Source: Azoarcus sp. DN11 (lineage in GTDB: Bacteria > Pseudomonadota > Gammaproteobacteria > Burkholderiales > Rhodocyclaceae). From it: a DNA stretch of 64,000 bases. The stretch is from the NCBI RefSeq assembly GCF_003628555.1, contig NZ_CP021731.1, positions 558,001 to 622,000 of the forward strand, given 5' to 3'. Made by a program: the position numbers and the translations under genes. The notes under the pieces were generated by a model. The model did no database searches. It saw only the letters and a program-made list of their open reading frames with translations, and had not been told where the DNA came from. Positions 34,682 through 41,943 of the stretch are shown piece after piece (position 1 is the first letter of the stretch; the number at the start of each line of letters is the position of its first letter).

Positions 34682-35460
34682 CGGCCGGCGGCGATCCCGT
34701 CCTGCTCGAAGCCGAGCGCCTCGCGCTGCAGGTCGGCGAACGCTGGCTGTGCTGCGAATTCAGCCTGCGGCTTGCCGCCGGCGAATGCCTGGTGCTGCTC
34801 GGGCCCAACGGTGCCGGCAAGACGACGCTGCTGCATACGCTGGCCGGGCTGCGCGCGCCCACGGTCGGTGCGGTGCGCCTCGGCGGCCGCCCCTACGCGG
34901 AGTGGGACAGCCTCGCCGCCGCGCGTTTCCGCGGTCTCCTCGCGCAGCAGCAGCCCGACCACTTCTCCGCCTCGGTGCTGCAGACCGCGCTGATCGGTCG
35001 TCACCCGCATCTCGGGCGCTGGGGCTGGGAGAGCGCCGCGGACGTGGAGGCCGCCCGGGCGGCGCTCGGCGAACTGGGGCTCGCCGATTTCGCCGAGCGC
35101 GACATCCTGAGCCTCTCCGGCGGGGAGCGGCAGCGCGTGTCGGTCGCGATGCTGCTGACGCAGTCCCCGCAGCTCTTCCTGCTCGACGAACCGACCAACC
35201 ATCTCGACCTGCACTACCAGATCGCCGTGCTGGAGCTCTTCGCGCGCCTCAAGGGCGAGGGGCGGGGCGTCGTGATGGTGCTGCACGACATCAACCTCGC
35301 CGCACGCTTCGCCGACCACGTGATCCTGCTCGACGGCAAGGGCGGCGTGCTCGCCGGCACGAGCGCCGAGGTCCTGCAGGCGGAGCACCTCGGCCGCGCT
35401 TTCGATCACCCGATCCGCCGCCTCGACGCCGATGGGCGGACACTCTTCATTCCGGACTGA
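34678..35460 (+). CDS. btuD: Cobalamin ABC transporter ATP-binding protein
   Basis: A 260-residue ABC ATPase of the FecE/BtuD group. Walker A is LLGPNGAGKTTLLHTL (about 38-53), the signature motif LSGGERQRVSVAMLL near 143, Walker B LFLLDEPTNHLDLHY near 167 and the switch His in VLHDINLAARFAD near 200. Its ATG overlaps the permease stop (ATGA), showing translational coupling. It powers corrinoid uptake with the permease at 33701. Confidence 0.9.
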   Translation: MTAGGDPVLLEAERLALQVGERWLCCEFSLRLAAGECLVLLGPNGAGKTTLLHTLAGLRAPTVGAVRLGGRPYAEWDSLAAARFRGLLAQQQPDHFSASVLQTALIGRHPHLGRWGWESAADVEAARAALGELGLADFAERDILSLSGGERQRVSVAMLLTQSPQLFLLDEPTNHLDLHYQIAVLELFARLKGEGRGVVMVLHDINLAARFADHVILLDGKGGVLAGTSAEVLQAEHLGRAFDHPIRRLDADGRTLFIPD

Positions 35461-35462
35461 AC

Positions 35463-36074
35463 ATGGACGAACAGGACAAGGACAGGAACACCCGCCACGC
35501 CGAGCGCATGCAACGCAAGAAGGCGGTGGTCGACGAGAAGATCGCCGCGGCGCAGGTCGAGCGCGGCGTGCTGCTGGTCAACACCGGCAACGGCAAGGGC
35601 AAGTCGAGCGCCGCCTTCGGCGTCGTCGCGCGCGCCCTCGGCCACGGCATGAAGGTGGGTGTCGTGCAGTTCATCAAGGGCCGCTCCGACACCGGCGAGG
35701 AGGCCTTCTTCCGTCGCCAGCCGGACGTCGTGTGGCACGTGATGGGCGACGGTTTCACCTGGGACACCCAGGACCGCAGCCGCGACGTCGCGAGCGCCGA
35801 GGCCGCGTGGGAACAGGCGCGTGCGCTGCTGCGCGATCCGGCGATCGGGCTGGTCGTGCTCGACGAACTCAACATCGCACTGAAATACCGCTATCTTGAC
35901 GTGGCGACGGTCGTCGCCGACCTGCGCGCGCGGCCCGCGCCGCAGCACGTGATCGTGACCGGCCGCGCCGCCCCGCCGGAACTCGTCGAGGCGGCCGACA
36001 CGGTGACCGAGATGGGCCTCGTCAAGCATGCGTTCGCCGCCGGCGTGAAGGCGATGCCGGGCGTGGAATTCTGA
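35463..36074 (+). CDS. cobO: Cob(I)yrinic acid a,c-diamide adenosyltransferase (CobO/BtuR)
   Basis: A 203-residue P-loop corrinoid adenosyltransferase, transferring the 5'-deoxyadenosyl group of ATP to Co(I). Features: a basic N-terminal helix (about 10-35), P-loop VNTGNGKGKSSAAFG (about 39-53), QFIKGRSDTGEE near 70 and LVVLDELNIALKYRYLD near 125. It starts two bases after btuD and is the last gene before the first 83-bp palindrome. It adenosylates both imported corrinoids and de novo intermediates. Confidence 0.94.
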   Translation: MDEQDKDRNTRHAERMQRKKAVVDEKIAAAQVERGVLLVNTGNGKGKSSAAFGVVARALGHGMKVGVVQFIKGRSDTGEEAFFRRQPDVVWHVMGDGFTWDTQDRSRDVASAEAAWEQARALLRDPAIGLVVLDELNIALKYRYLDVATVVADLRARPAPQHVIVTGRAAPPELVEAADTVTEMGLVKHAFAAGVKAMPGVEF

Positions 36075-36116
36075 CGAGTGGAAGCATTACTCGTGCAAGC
36101 CTTGGCATACAGGAAA

Positions 36117-36199
36117 GCGCAGCCCCCGGCGGAGCGTGTTTCGTGCCGAGGCGCCCGCCACGCGCCAACGAGGCGCAAGATACGCTCCGTCGGGGGCGG
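36117..36199 (+). repeat. 83-bp imperfect palindrome, copy 1
   Basis: Located between cobO and cobA. The outer arms (GCCCCCGGCGGAGCG from 36122 and CGCTCCGTCGGGGGC ending 36197) form a long stem with one G-T wobble. The core GTGTTTCGTGCCGAGGCG and GCGCCAACGAGGCGC is shared with copy 2 at 38470-38552, which is in reverse orientation. The stem bases differ between copies, but pairing is kept. Confidence 0.85.
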
Positions 36200-36285
36200 T
36201 TTCGGGGCAAATTAGCCGTTCTGAAGCCGGATCGCCCGTAGCATTGTCAAAAACCAGACTCAACGATCATCCAGAAGAGACCCGC

Positions 36286-37134
36286 ATGTCCCTTCCCGAA
36301 CTTCCCAATCCCCGTCCCGGCCCTGCCGCCGGCCATGTGTACCTCGTCGGCGCCGGTCCCGGCGACCCCGAGCTGTTGACGCTGCGCGGTGCGCGCCTCG
36401 TCGCCGGCGCGGATGCGCTCGTCTATGACAATCTCGTCAGCCCGGCCATCGTCGATCTGGCGCCGGCGTCGGCCGAACGCCACTACGTCGGCAAGAAGGC
36501 CGCCGACCATACGCTGCCGCAGGAAGACATCAACCAGCTGCTGGTGCGGCTCGCACAGGCGGGCAAGCGCGTCGTGCGCCTGAAGGGCGGCGACCCCTTC
36601 ATCTTCGGGCGCGGCGGCGAGGAGATGGAAGTCCTCGTCGCGGCCGGCATCACCGTCGAAGTCGTGCCCGGCGTCACCGCCGCGGCGGGCATCGCCGCCT
36701 ATGCGGGCATCCCGCTCACGCACCGCGATCATGCGCGTTCGGTGGTGTTCACGACCGGCTTCCTCAAGGACGGTGCGCTCGACCTCGACTGGCCGATGCT
36801 CGCGCGCCGTGGCCAGACGCTGGTGATCTACATGGGCATCTCGCGCCTGCCCGACATCTGCCGCGAACTCGTGGCGCACGGCCTGCCGGCGGACACGCCG
36901 GCCGGCGTCGTCGAGCGCGGCACGACGCAGGCACAGCGCGTTGCCGTCGGCACGCTGGCGAATCTGCCGCAGGTGGTCGAAGAGGAAGGCATCCGCCCGC
37001 CGGCGCTGACCATCGTCGGCGACGTTGTCGGCCTGTATCCGCGGCTCGCATGGTTCTCGCCCGACAACGCGCCGGCCGTGCATCCGCCGCATGCGGGCTG
37101 TACGGCGGTGCATCCCGGCGGGAAGCCGGAATGA
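36286..37134 (+). CDS. cobA: Uroporphyrinogen-III C-methyltransferase (SUMT)
   Basis: SUMT methylates uroporphyrinogen III at C2 and C7 with SAM, giving precorrin-2, the branch to cobalamin and siroheme. The 282-residue protein has VYLVGAGPGDPELLTLRGARL (15-35), VVRLKGGDPFIFGRGGEEME near 99 and VVPGVTAAAGIAAYAGIPLTHR near 124, all diagnostic. It lacks the CysG dehydrogenase/ferrochelatase domain. The ATG at 36286 has an AGAAGAGA ribosome-binding site. It is coupled to cobB by an ATGA overlap, and the pair is bracketed by the 83-bp palindromes. The His/Cys-containing tail (about 262-282) is not conserved in the family. Confidence 0.94.
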   Translation: MSLPELPNPRPGPAAGHVYLVGAGPGDPELLTLRGARLVAGADALVYDNLVSPAIVDLAPASAERHYVGKKAADHTLPQEDINQLLVRLAQAGKRVVRLKGGDPFIFGRGGEEMEVLVAAGITVEVVPGVTAAAGIAAYAGIPLTHRDHARSVVFTTGFLKDGALDLDWPMLARRGQTLVIYMGISRLPDICRELVAHGLPADTPAGVVERGTTQAQRVAVGTLANLPQVVEEEGIRPPALTIVGDVVGLYPRLAWFSPDNAPAVHPPHAGCTAVHPGGKPE

Positions 37135-38432
37135 GCGGCGCCGTGTCGGATATCGTCCGCTGCCCGGCGCTTTTCGTCGCCGCGCCCGCATCGGGGCAGG
37201 GCAAGACCACGGTCACCGCGGCGCTCGCCCGCCTGCATGCGCGGCAGGGGCGGCGCGTGCGCGTGTTCAAGTGCGGGCCCGATTTCCTCGACCCGCAGAT
37301 CCATGCGGTCGCGAGCGGCGCGCCCGTGTACAACCTCGACCTCGGCATGTGCGGCGCGGCCGACGCGGCGTGGCGGCTGTACGAGGCCGCGCGTGACGCC
37401 GACCTGATCCTCGTCGAAGGGGTGATGGGCCTCTACGACGGCAACCCGTCCGGGGCGGACATCGCGCGCCGCTTCGGCCTGCCGGTGATGGCGGTGATCG
37501 ACGCGCGCGCGATGGCGCAGACTTTCGGCGCCGTGGCCCACGGGCTCGCGCACTACCAGCCGGGCCTGCCGTTCTCCGGCGTGCTGGCGAACCACGTCGG
37601 CAGCGCGCGCCATGCGGAGATGCTGCGCGCGGCGCTGCCCGCGGGCATGCGCTGGTATGGCGCACTGTCGCGCGACGTGCAGGCGGGGCTGCCGGAGCGC
37701 CACCTGGGCCTGCTGCAGGCCGCGGAGATCGCCGATCTGGAGGCGCGCCTCGACCGCTTCGCCGACGGCATCGCGGCGACCGGCGCGGCCGATCTGCCGG
37801 AGCCGGTCGCGTTTTCCGCCGCGCAGCCGCCGCAACTGCCGCCGCTGCTGGCCGGCCGCACGGTCGCGATCGCGCGCGACGCGGCTTATGGCTTCATCTA
37901 CCCGGCGAACCTCGATACCCTGCGCGGGCTCGGCGCGCGGCTCGCATTCTTCTCGCCGCTTGCCGGCGACGCGCTGCCCGACTGCGACGCCGCGTGGCTG
38001 CCCGGCGGCTACCCGGAGCTGCACGGCGAGGCGCTCGCGGCCAACCCGCAGTTCTTCGCTGGCCTGCGCGCGCACGCGGCCGCCGGCAAGCCGCTGCTCG
38101 CGGAGTGCGGCGGGATGATGAGCCTGTTCGAGACGGTCGTCGACAAGGCCGGGCAGGCGCACGCCTTCGCCGGCCTGCTGCCGGGGCGCGCCGTGATGCA
38201 GCAACGCCTGGCGGCGCTCGGGATGCAGGTGGCGGAACTGCCCGAAGGCCGGCTCGCGGGCCACACTTTCCATTATTCGAAGAGCGACACGCCGCTCGCG
38301 CCCCTCGTGCGCGCGCAGACGCCGGACGGGCGCGAAGGCGAGGCGATCTACCGGCAGGGGCGGCTCACGGCGTCCTACGTGCATTTCTACTTTCCGTCGG
38401 ACCCGGAGGCAGTCGCGGCGCTGTTCGGCTGA
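37131..38432 (+). CDS. cobB: Cobyrinic acid a,c-diamide synthase / hydrogenobyrinic acid a,c-diamide synthase
   Basis: CobB/CbiA amidates carboxylates a and c of the corrin ring with glutamine and ATP. The 433-residue protein begins with the P-loop-like LFVAAPASGQGKTTVTAALA (14-33) and has FKCGPDFLDPQIH near 46 and VEGVMGLYDGN near 100. The C-terminal class I glutaminase-like domain has AWLPGGYPELHGEAL near 287 and the nucleophile Cys in LLAECGGMMSLFE near 325; HFYFPSDPEA near the end supplies the last family motif. It is translationally coupled to cobA. As with other CbiA proteins, the anaerobic or aerobic route cannot be told from this gene alone. Confidence 0.93.
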   Translation: MSGAVSDIVRCPALFVAAPASGQGKTTVTAALARLHARQGRRVRVFKCGPDFLDPQIHAVASGAPVYNLDLGMCGAADAAWRLYEAARDADLILVEGVMGLYDGNPSGADIARRFGLPVMAVIDARAMAQTFGAVAHGLAHYQPGLPFSGVLANHVGSARHAEMLRAALPAGMRWYGALSRDVQAGLPERHLGLLQAAEIADLEARLDRFADGIAATGAADLPEPVAFSAAQPPQLPPLLAGRTVAIARDAAYGFIYPANLDTLRGLGARLAFFSPLAGDALPDCDAAWLPGGYPELHGEALAANPQFFAGLRAHAAAGKPLLAECGGMMSLFETVVDKAGQAHAFAGLLPGRAVMQQRLAALGMQVAELPEGRLAGHTFHYSKSDTPLAPLVRAQTPDGREGEAIYRQGRLTASYVHFYFPSDPEAVAALFG

Positions 38433-38469
38433 ACTCAGTCCCGCGGGCGGGAGCGTTCGTGGCGGAAAT

Positions 38470-38552
38470 CCGCCCCCTTGCGGGCGTGTTCCGCGCCTCG
38501 TTGGCGCGCGGCGGACGCCTCGGCACGAAACACGCCCGCAAGGGGGCTGCGC
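38470..38552 (-). repeat. 83-bp imperfect palindrome, copy 2 (inverted relative to copy 1)
   Basis: Located between cobB and tag. The stem CCCCCTTGCGGGCGTGTT (from 38473) pairs perfectly with AACACGCCCGCAAGGGGG (ending at about 38546). Read on the minus strand it aligns without gaps to copy 1 (36117-36199), with about 67 of 83 bases the same by hand count. Most differences lie in the stem and keep base pairing. Confidence 0.85.
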
Positions 38553-38639
38553 GGGGGCACGCTTTTCGGGCTGGCGAACTGCGTGCGCTAAACTTCGCCG
38601 AAACCGAGTTGGTCGCGATACGGCCCCACTGGAGAGAGC

Positions 38640-39230
38640 ATGACCGAGCGCTGCGCGTGGGCGGGCAATGATCCGCTCTACATCCACTACCACGACACCG
38701 AATGGGGCGTGCCGACCGGCGATGCGCACACGCTGTTCGAATTCCTCGTCCTCGAAGGCGCTCAGGCGGGATTGTCGTGGATCACGGTGCTGCGCAAGCG
38801 CGAACGCTACCGCGCCGTGTTCGACGGCTTCGACCCCGAGCGCATCGTGCACTACGGCGACGCGAAGAAGGCGGAACTGCTCGCCGATCCGGGCATCATC
38901 CGCAACCGCGCGAAGATCGATGCGGTGATCCTCAATGCGCGCGCCTGGCTCGACCTGCGCGAGGCGGGTACCGATCCCGTCGCCTGGCTATGGAGCTTCG
39001 TGGACGGCCAGCCGGTGCAGAACGCCTTCGCCGCGCTCGGGGAGATCCCCGCGACGACGCCGCAGTCCGACGCGATGAGCAAGGCCTTGAAGGCGCGTGG
39101 CTTCAAGTTCGTCGGCAGCACGATCTGCTACGCGCTGATGCAGGCGGCGGGGATGACCAACGACCATGTCGTGAGCTGCCCGCGCCACGGCGCAGTGACC
39201 GCGCTCGCGCGTGCATGGGGATGCGCTTGA
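38640..39230 (+). CDS. tag: DNA-3-methyladenine glycosylase I
   Basis: Tag excises 3-methyladenine from alkylated DNA. The 196-residue protein matches family length. Visible: the zinc-site residues Cys5 (TERCAW) and His17 (YIHYHDTEWGVP), catalytic-pocket LFEFLVLEGAQAGLSWITVL (33-52), and the C-terminal NDHVVSCPRH with zinc His and Cys. All four zinc ligands appear present. It is preceded by GAGAGAGC as a ribosome-binding region and overlaps the following LysR gene by about ten bases. Confidence 0.95.
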   Translation: MTERCAWAGNDPLYIHYHDTEWGVPTGDAHTLFEFLVLEGAQAGLSWITVLRKRERYRAVFDGFDPERIVHYGDAKKAELLADPGIIRNRAKIDAVILNARAWLDLREAGTDPVAWLWSFVDGQPVQNAFAALGEIPATTPQSDAMSKALKARGFKFVGSTICYALMQAAGMTNDHVVSCPRHGAVTALARAWGCA

Positions 39231-40105
39231 GCGCGCCGCTGCGCCGCGTGCCGCCGATGCATGCGCTGGCGGCCTTCGAGGCGGCCGCGCGCCTGGGCGG
39301 CTTCGCGCCCGCGGCCGAGGAGCTGTGCGTGACGCCCAGCGCCGTGAGCCACCGCATCCGCCAGCTCGAGACCCAGCTCGGCACCGTGCTGTTCGAGCGC
39401 GCGTCGGGCGGGGTGCGCCCGACCACCGCCGGGCGGCTGTATCTCGACAGCGTGCGCGAGGCCTTCGACAAGCTCGCGCAGGCGGGCGCCGTGCTGCAGC
39501 CCGAACGCGAGCGCCTGCGCGTGTCGATGCCGCCGACTTTCGCGCGCCAGCTGCTGATGGCACGCCTGCCCGAATACCTGCGCGCGCACCCGGAAGTGGA
39601 ACTGGAGGCGCACCTGTCGATCCCGCTGCAGGACGTCACCGCCGAGGCCGCCGACGTCGAGGTGCGCTGGGGCGCGGGCGACTACCCGGACCGCGTCGTG
39701 CGCAAGCTCTTCGACGACACGATGGTGCCGCTCGCCGCGCCCGCGTGGATCGCCGCGCACGCGCCGGCGGGCATGGCGGATCTCAGCCGGCTGGAACTGC
39801 TGCGCTCGCCGCTGCTGCCGTGGCGGCCGTGCTTTGCCGCAGCCGGGCTCGACTGGGCGGAACCCGAGCGCGGCGCGGTGTTCAACGACCTGGGGATGCT
39901 GATGGAGATCGCCGCGGCCGGCCTGGGGGCGGCGGTGTGCACGCGGCGCCTGTCGGCAGCGTGGGTCGAGACGGGGCGGCTGGTGCCGCTCTTCGGCGTG
40001 TCCGCGCCGGCGCCCTTCACCTATTACGCCGTCACGACGCCGGCGCAGAGCAAGCGTGCGGTGGTGCAGGCATTCATCGACTGGCTCGGGGCGGCGTTCG
40101 GGTAG
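39221..40105 (+). CDS. LysR-family transcriptional regulator (GcvA-like)
   Basis: A 294-residue LysR regulator. The N-terminal winged HTH covers about residues 13-75 (FEAAARLGGFAPAAEELCVTPSAVSHRIRQLE, split here as FEAAARLGGF and VTPSAVSHRI), followed by a GcvA-type substrate-binding domain with VEVRWGAGDYPDRVV near 145. It overlaps the tag gene end. In-frame ATGs at 39215 and 39221 are both possible starts. The regulated genes cannot be deduced; its reading frame follows tag directly, unlike the usual divergent layout of LysR genes. Confidence 0.85.
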   Translation: MRLSAPLRRVPPMHALAAFEAAARLGGFAPAAEELCVTPSAVSHRIRQLETQLGTVLFERASGGVRPTTAGRLYLDSVREAFDKLAQAGAVLQPERERLRVSMPPTFARQLLMARLPEYLRAHPEVELEAHLSIPLQDVTAEAADVEVRWGAGDYPDRVVRKLFDDTMVPLAAPAWIAAHAPAGMADLSRLELLRSPLLPWRPCFAAAGLDWAEPERGAVFNDLGMLMEIAAAGLGAAVCTRRLSAAWVETGRLVPLFGVSAPAPFTYYAVTTPAQSKRAVVQAFIDWLGAAFG

Positions 40106-40116
40106 GGGCCGGCAGC

Positions 40117-40713
40117 ATGAACTTCCTCGCCCACGCCTGGCTTGCCGGCGATCTTCCCGCCGACCGCCTCGGCGGCCTGATGGGGGACTTCGTCAAAGGG
40201 CCGCTGCCCGCGGGCCTGCCGCCGGACGTCGCGGAAGGGGTGCGCCTGCATCGCCGTATCGACGTGTTCGCGGACACCCATCCCGCCTTCCAGCGCAGCC
40301 GTGCGCGGATCTCGCCCGAGCGCCGGCGCGTCGCGGGCGTGATGGTCGACATGTTCTACGACCATTTCCTCGCGCTGCATTGGGACCGATTCCACGGCGT
40401 GCCGCTGGAGCATTTCAGCGCGGCGATGTACGCGCTGATGGGGGCGAACGGCGCACTGCTGCCGCCGCGTCTGGCGGCGATCCTGCCGCACATGCGCGAC
40501 TCGGACTGGCTGGGGAGTTACCGTTCGGCCGACGTCATTGGCATGGCGCTCGACCGCATGGCGCAGCGGCTGCGCCGCGAGAATCCGCTGACCGGCAGCG
40601 GCGCGGAACTCTTTGCCGGGTATGCCGGCTTCGAGGCGGATTTCTTCGAGTTCATCGCGGCGGCGGAGGCGTTTGCCGCGGACTGCCGGGCCCGGCGCGG
40701 ACCCGGCGCTTAA
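40117..40713 (+). CDS. acpH: Acyl carrier protein phosphodiesterase (AcpH)
   Basis: AcpH hydrolyses the phosphopantetheine arm from holo-ACP. The 198-residue HD-like all-helical protein starts MNFLAHAWLAGD, the family hallmark, and has GGLMGDFVKG (18-27), GVRLHRRIDVFADTHP near 42 and VMVDMFYDHFLALHWD near 75, whose His/Asp residues bind the metal. It lies 11 bases downstream of the LysR gene and converges on the small exported protein gene. Confidence 0.9.
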   Translation: MNFLAHAWLAGDLPADRLGGLMGDFVKGPLPAGLPPDVAEGVRLHRRIDVFADTHPAFQRSRARISPERRRVAGVMVDMFYDHFLALHWDRFHGVPLEHFSAAMYALMGANGALLPPRLAAILPHMRDSDWLGSYRSADVIGMALDRMAQRLRRENPLTGSGAELFAGYAGFEADFFEFIAAAEAFAADCRARRGPGA

Positions 40714-40751
40714 GGCAGCGATCAGATTCTTCCGAACGGGATGTCGCTGCC
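40714..40751 (+). terminator. Inverted repeat after acpH
   Basis: GGCAGCGA (40714-40721) and TCGCTGCC (40744-40751) are perfect eight-base inverted arms with a 22-base loop, starting right after the acpH stop. There is no T run, so it may be a weak or factor-assisted transcription end between convergent genes. Confidence 0.4.
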
Positions 40752-40757
40752 AGGTTA

Positions 40758-40782
40758 CAAAAATGTGTTGCGTCAGCGCAAC
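40758..40782 (-). terminator. Intrinsic terminator of the 113-aa gene, containing its stop codon
   Basis: On the minus strand GTTGCG (77-82 of this block, 40777-40782) pairs with CGCAAC (40767-40772) around a four-base loop, followed by ACATTTTT. The TGA stop codon of the exported-protein gene (40773-40775) lies inside the hairpin loop. Confidence 0.6.
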
Positions 40783-41114
40783 GGAATGACCAGCGGCGGG
40801 ATGTCCACGCCGATCGTGATCGCGGGGTCGCGCGGATAGTAGCGCGGCGCATAGACCGGGGCATACACCGGCGCCGGGGCGTAATAGCCGATCGGGCGCT
40901 CGTAGTACCGGTATTCGCGCACGATCGGGCGGCGCTCGATGATCCGTTCACGGATCACGACGCTCTCGCGGTCGCGGAATTTCTTGTAGTGGCCGAGATG
41001 GCGGCCGCGGTCGTGCCAGTCATCGTCGTCGTCATCGGCGTGGGCGGGCAGGGCGGCGACGAGGACGCCACCCGCGACGAGCGCGGCAAGCAGCTTGAAT
41101 GCGTTGGTTTTCAT
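40773..41114 (-). CDS. Small exported Asp/Arg/Tyr-rich protein, function unknown
   Basis: A 113-residue protein with a signal peptide (MKTNAFKLLAALVAGG to ALPAHA, cleavage near 26), then six consecutive Asp residues, a basic/aromatic middle (HDRGRHLGHYKKFRDR, EYRYYER) and a Pro/Tyr-rich C-terminus (YAPAPVYAPVYAPRYY). I do not recognise a named family. Low-complexity Tyr/Pro/Arg composition of this type occurs in many betaproteobacterial periplasmic proteins. GGAG precedes the ATG. The 5' leader carries a perfect eight-base hairpin (41136-41166). Confidence 0.75.
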   Translation of the reverse strand: MKTNAFKLLAALVAGGVLVAALPAHADDDDDDWHDRGRHLGHYKKFRDRESVVIRERIIERRPIVREYRYYERPIGYYAPAPVYAPVYAPRYYPRDPAITIGVDIPPLVIPLR

Positions 41115-41135
41115 GGTTGTTTCTCCAGACGGACC

Positions 41136-41180
41136 GGACAGGGGGCGATCGGGCCGCACCCTGTCCCCATGCGCATTAAA
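41136..41180 (-). promoter_or_regulatory. Candidate -10 and 5' leader hairpin of the 113-aa gene
   Basis: On the minus strand TTTAAT (revcomp of 41175-41180) could be a -10, placing the start near 41168. Immediately downstream GGACAGGG and CCCTGTCC (41136-41143 and 41159-41166) form a perfect eight-base stem with a 15-base loop, ahead of the ribosome-binding site. The hairpin is certain; its use is inferred. Confidence 0.4.
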
Positions 41181-41304
41181 CGCGAGATCGCGGGCAGACG
41201 TTGTCGCCGAGATGTAAGCGAATTATGCAAAACACGGGCGGGGCGGGGGCGGATGCTGCGGGAAAGGTGCTCCCGCCGCAGGCCCCTGCCCGCTGCCGCC
41301 GGCG

Positions 41305-41943
41305 TCAGCCGACGACGATCACATGCACGCGGCGCGGGCCGTGTGCGCCGAGCTGGATGGTCTGCTCGACGTCGGCCGTGCGCGACGGGCCGGAAATGAT
41401 GTTGGTCGCGCGCGGCATGCCTTCGGGGCGGGCGCGCAGCACGGCCCACGCCTCCTCGAAGTGGCCGACGATGGCGCCCGCGTCGAGCACGACCACGTGG
41501 TCGTCCGGGACGAAGTTGTGCGTGATCGGGCTCGCCGGACCGGACGCCATCATCAGGCTGCCCGGCTCGGCGATGCCGGCGAGCGCCTGCGATACCGCCA
41601 TCGTCTCGCTGATCCCGGCCGGCCCGTGGTGGATCTCGAGGCCGGGAAACGCCAGGTCCTGCAGCGCGGCGCCGACCGCGGCACGCGCGGGCAGGCCCTT
41701 GCCGGCGCGATAGGCTTCGACCGCGGCGGGCACGTCGGCGCGGCTTGCGACGCGGGCGGTCGTGCCGGCGCGGCTCTCGAACTTGCGGATGAAACGCGCG
41801 GCGAGGTCCTCGTCCTGCGCGGGACGGGTGTGGCGCGGGACGCGGGCGTCGAGCTCGGCGCGCTGCGTGGCGTCGAGCGGACCGCGCCGGAGCGCGCTGC
41901 GGACGGAGCCGAGGATCGCGTCCCTTGCGTTGCTGGTACTCAT
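41305..41943 (-). CDS. lutC: L-lactate utilisation protein LutC (LUD domain)
   Basis: A 212-residue LUD-domain protein, the third member of the LutABC L-lactate oxidising complex. It has the family block GISETMAVSQALAGIAEPGSLM (about 118-139) and HVVVLDAGAIVGHFEEAW near 155, then NIISGPSRTADVEQTIQLGAHGPRR near the end. It is coupled to lutB by a four-base ATGA overlap. Some homologues (YkgG) have redox roles that are still not defined biochemically. Confidence 0.9.
   Translation of the reverse strand: MSTSNARDAILGSVRSALRRGPLDATQRAELDARVPRHTRPAQDEDLAARFIRKFESRAGTTARVASRADVPAAVEAYRAGKGLPARAAVGAALQDLAFPGLEIHHGPAGISETMAVSQALAGIAEPGSLMMASGPASPITHNFVPDDHVVVLDAGAIVGHFEEAWAVLRARPEGMPRATNIISGPSRTADVEQTIQLGAHGPRRVHVIVVG

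Noticed and set aside
36117..36199. Second cobalamin riboswitch ahead of cobA
   Set aside because: None of the conserved blocks (AGGTGCC, CCCGCAAC, B12 box) occurs in the cobO-cobA gap; the structure there is the 83-bp palindrome.
36117..38552. Integron attC sites as an explanation of the paired palindromes
   Set aside because: The GTTRRRY/RYYYAAC ends of attC are missing, the two copies are inverted relative to each other, and no integrase gene is in the window.
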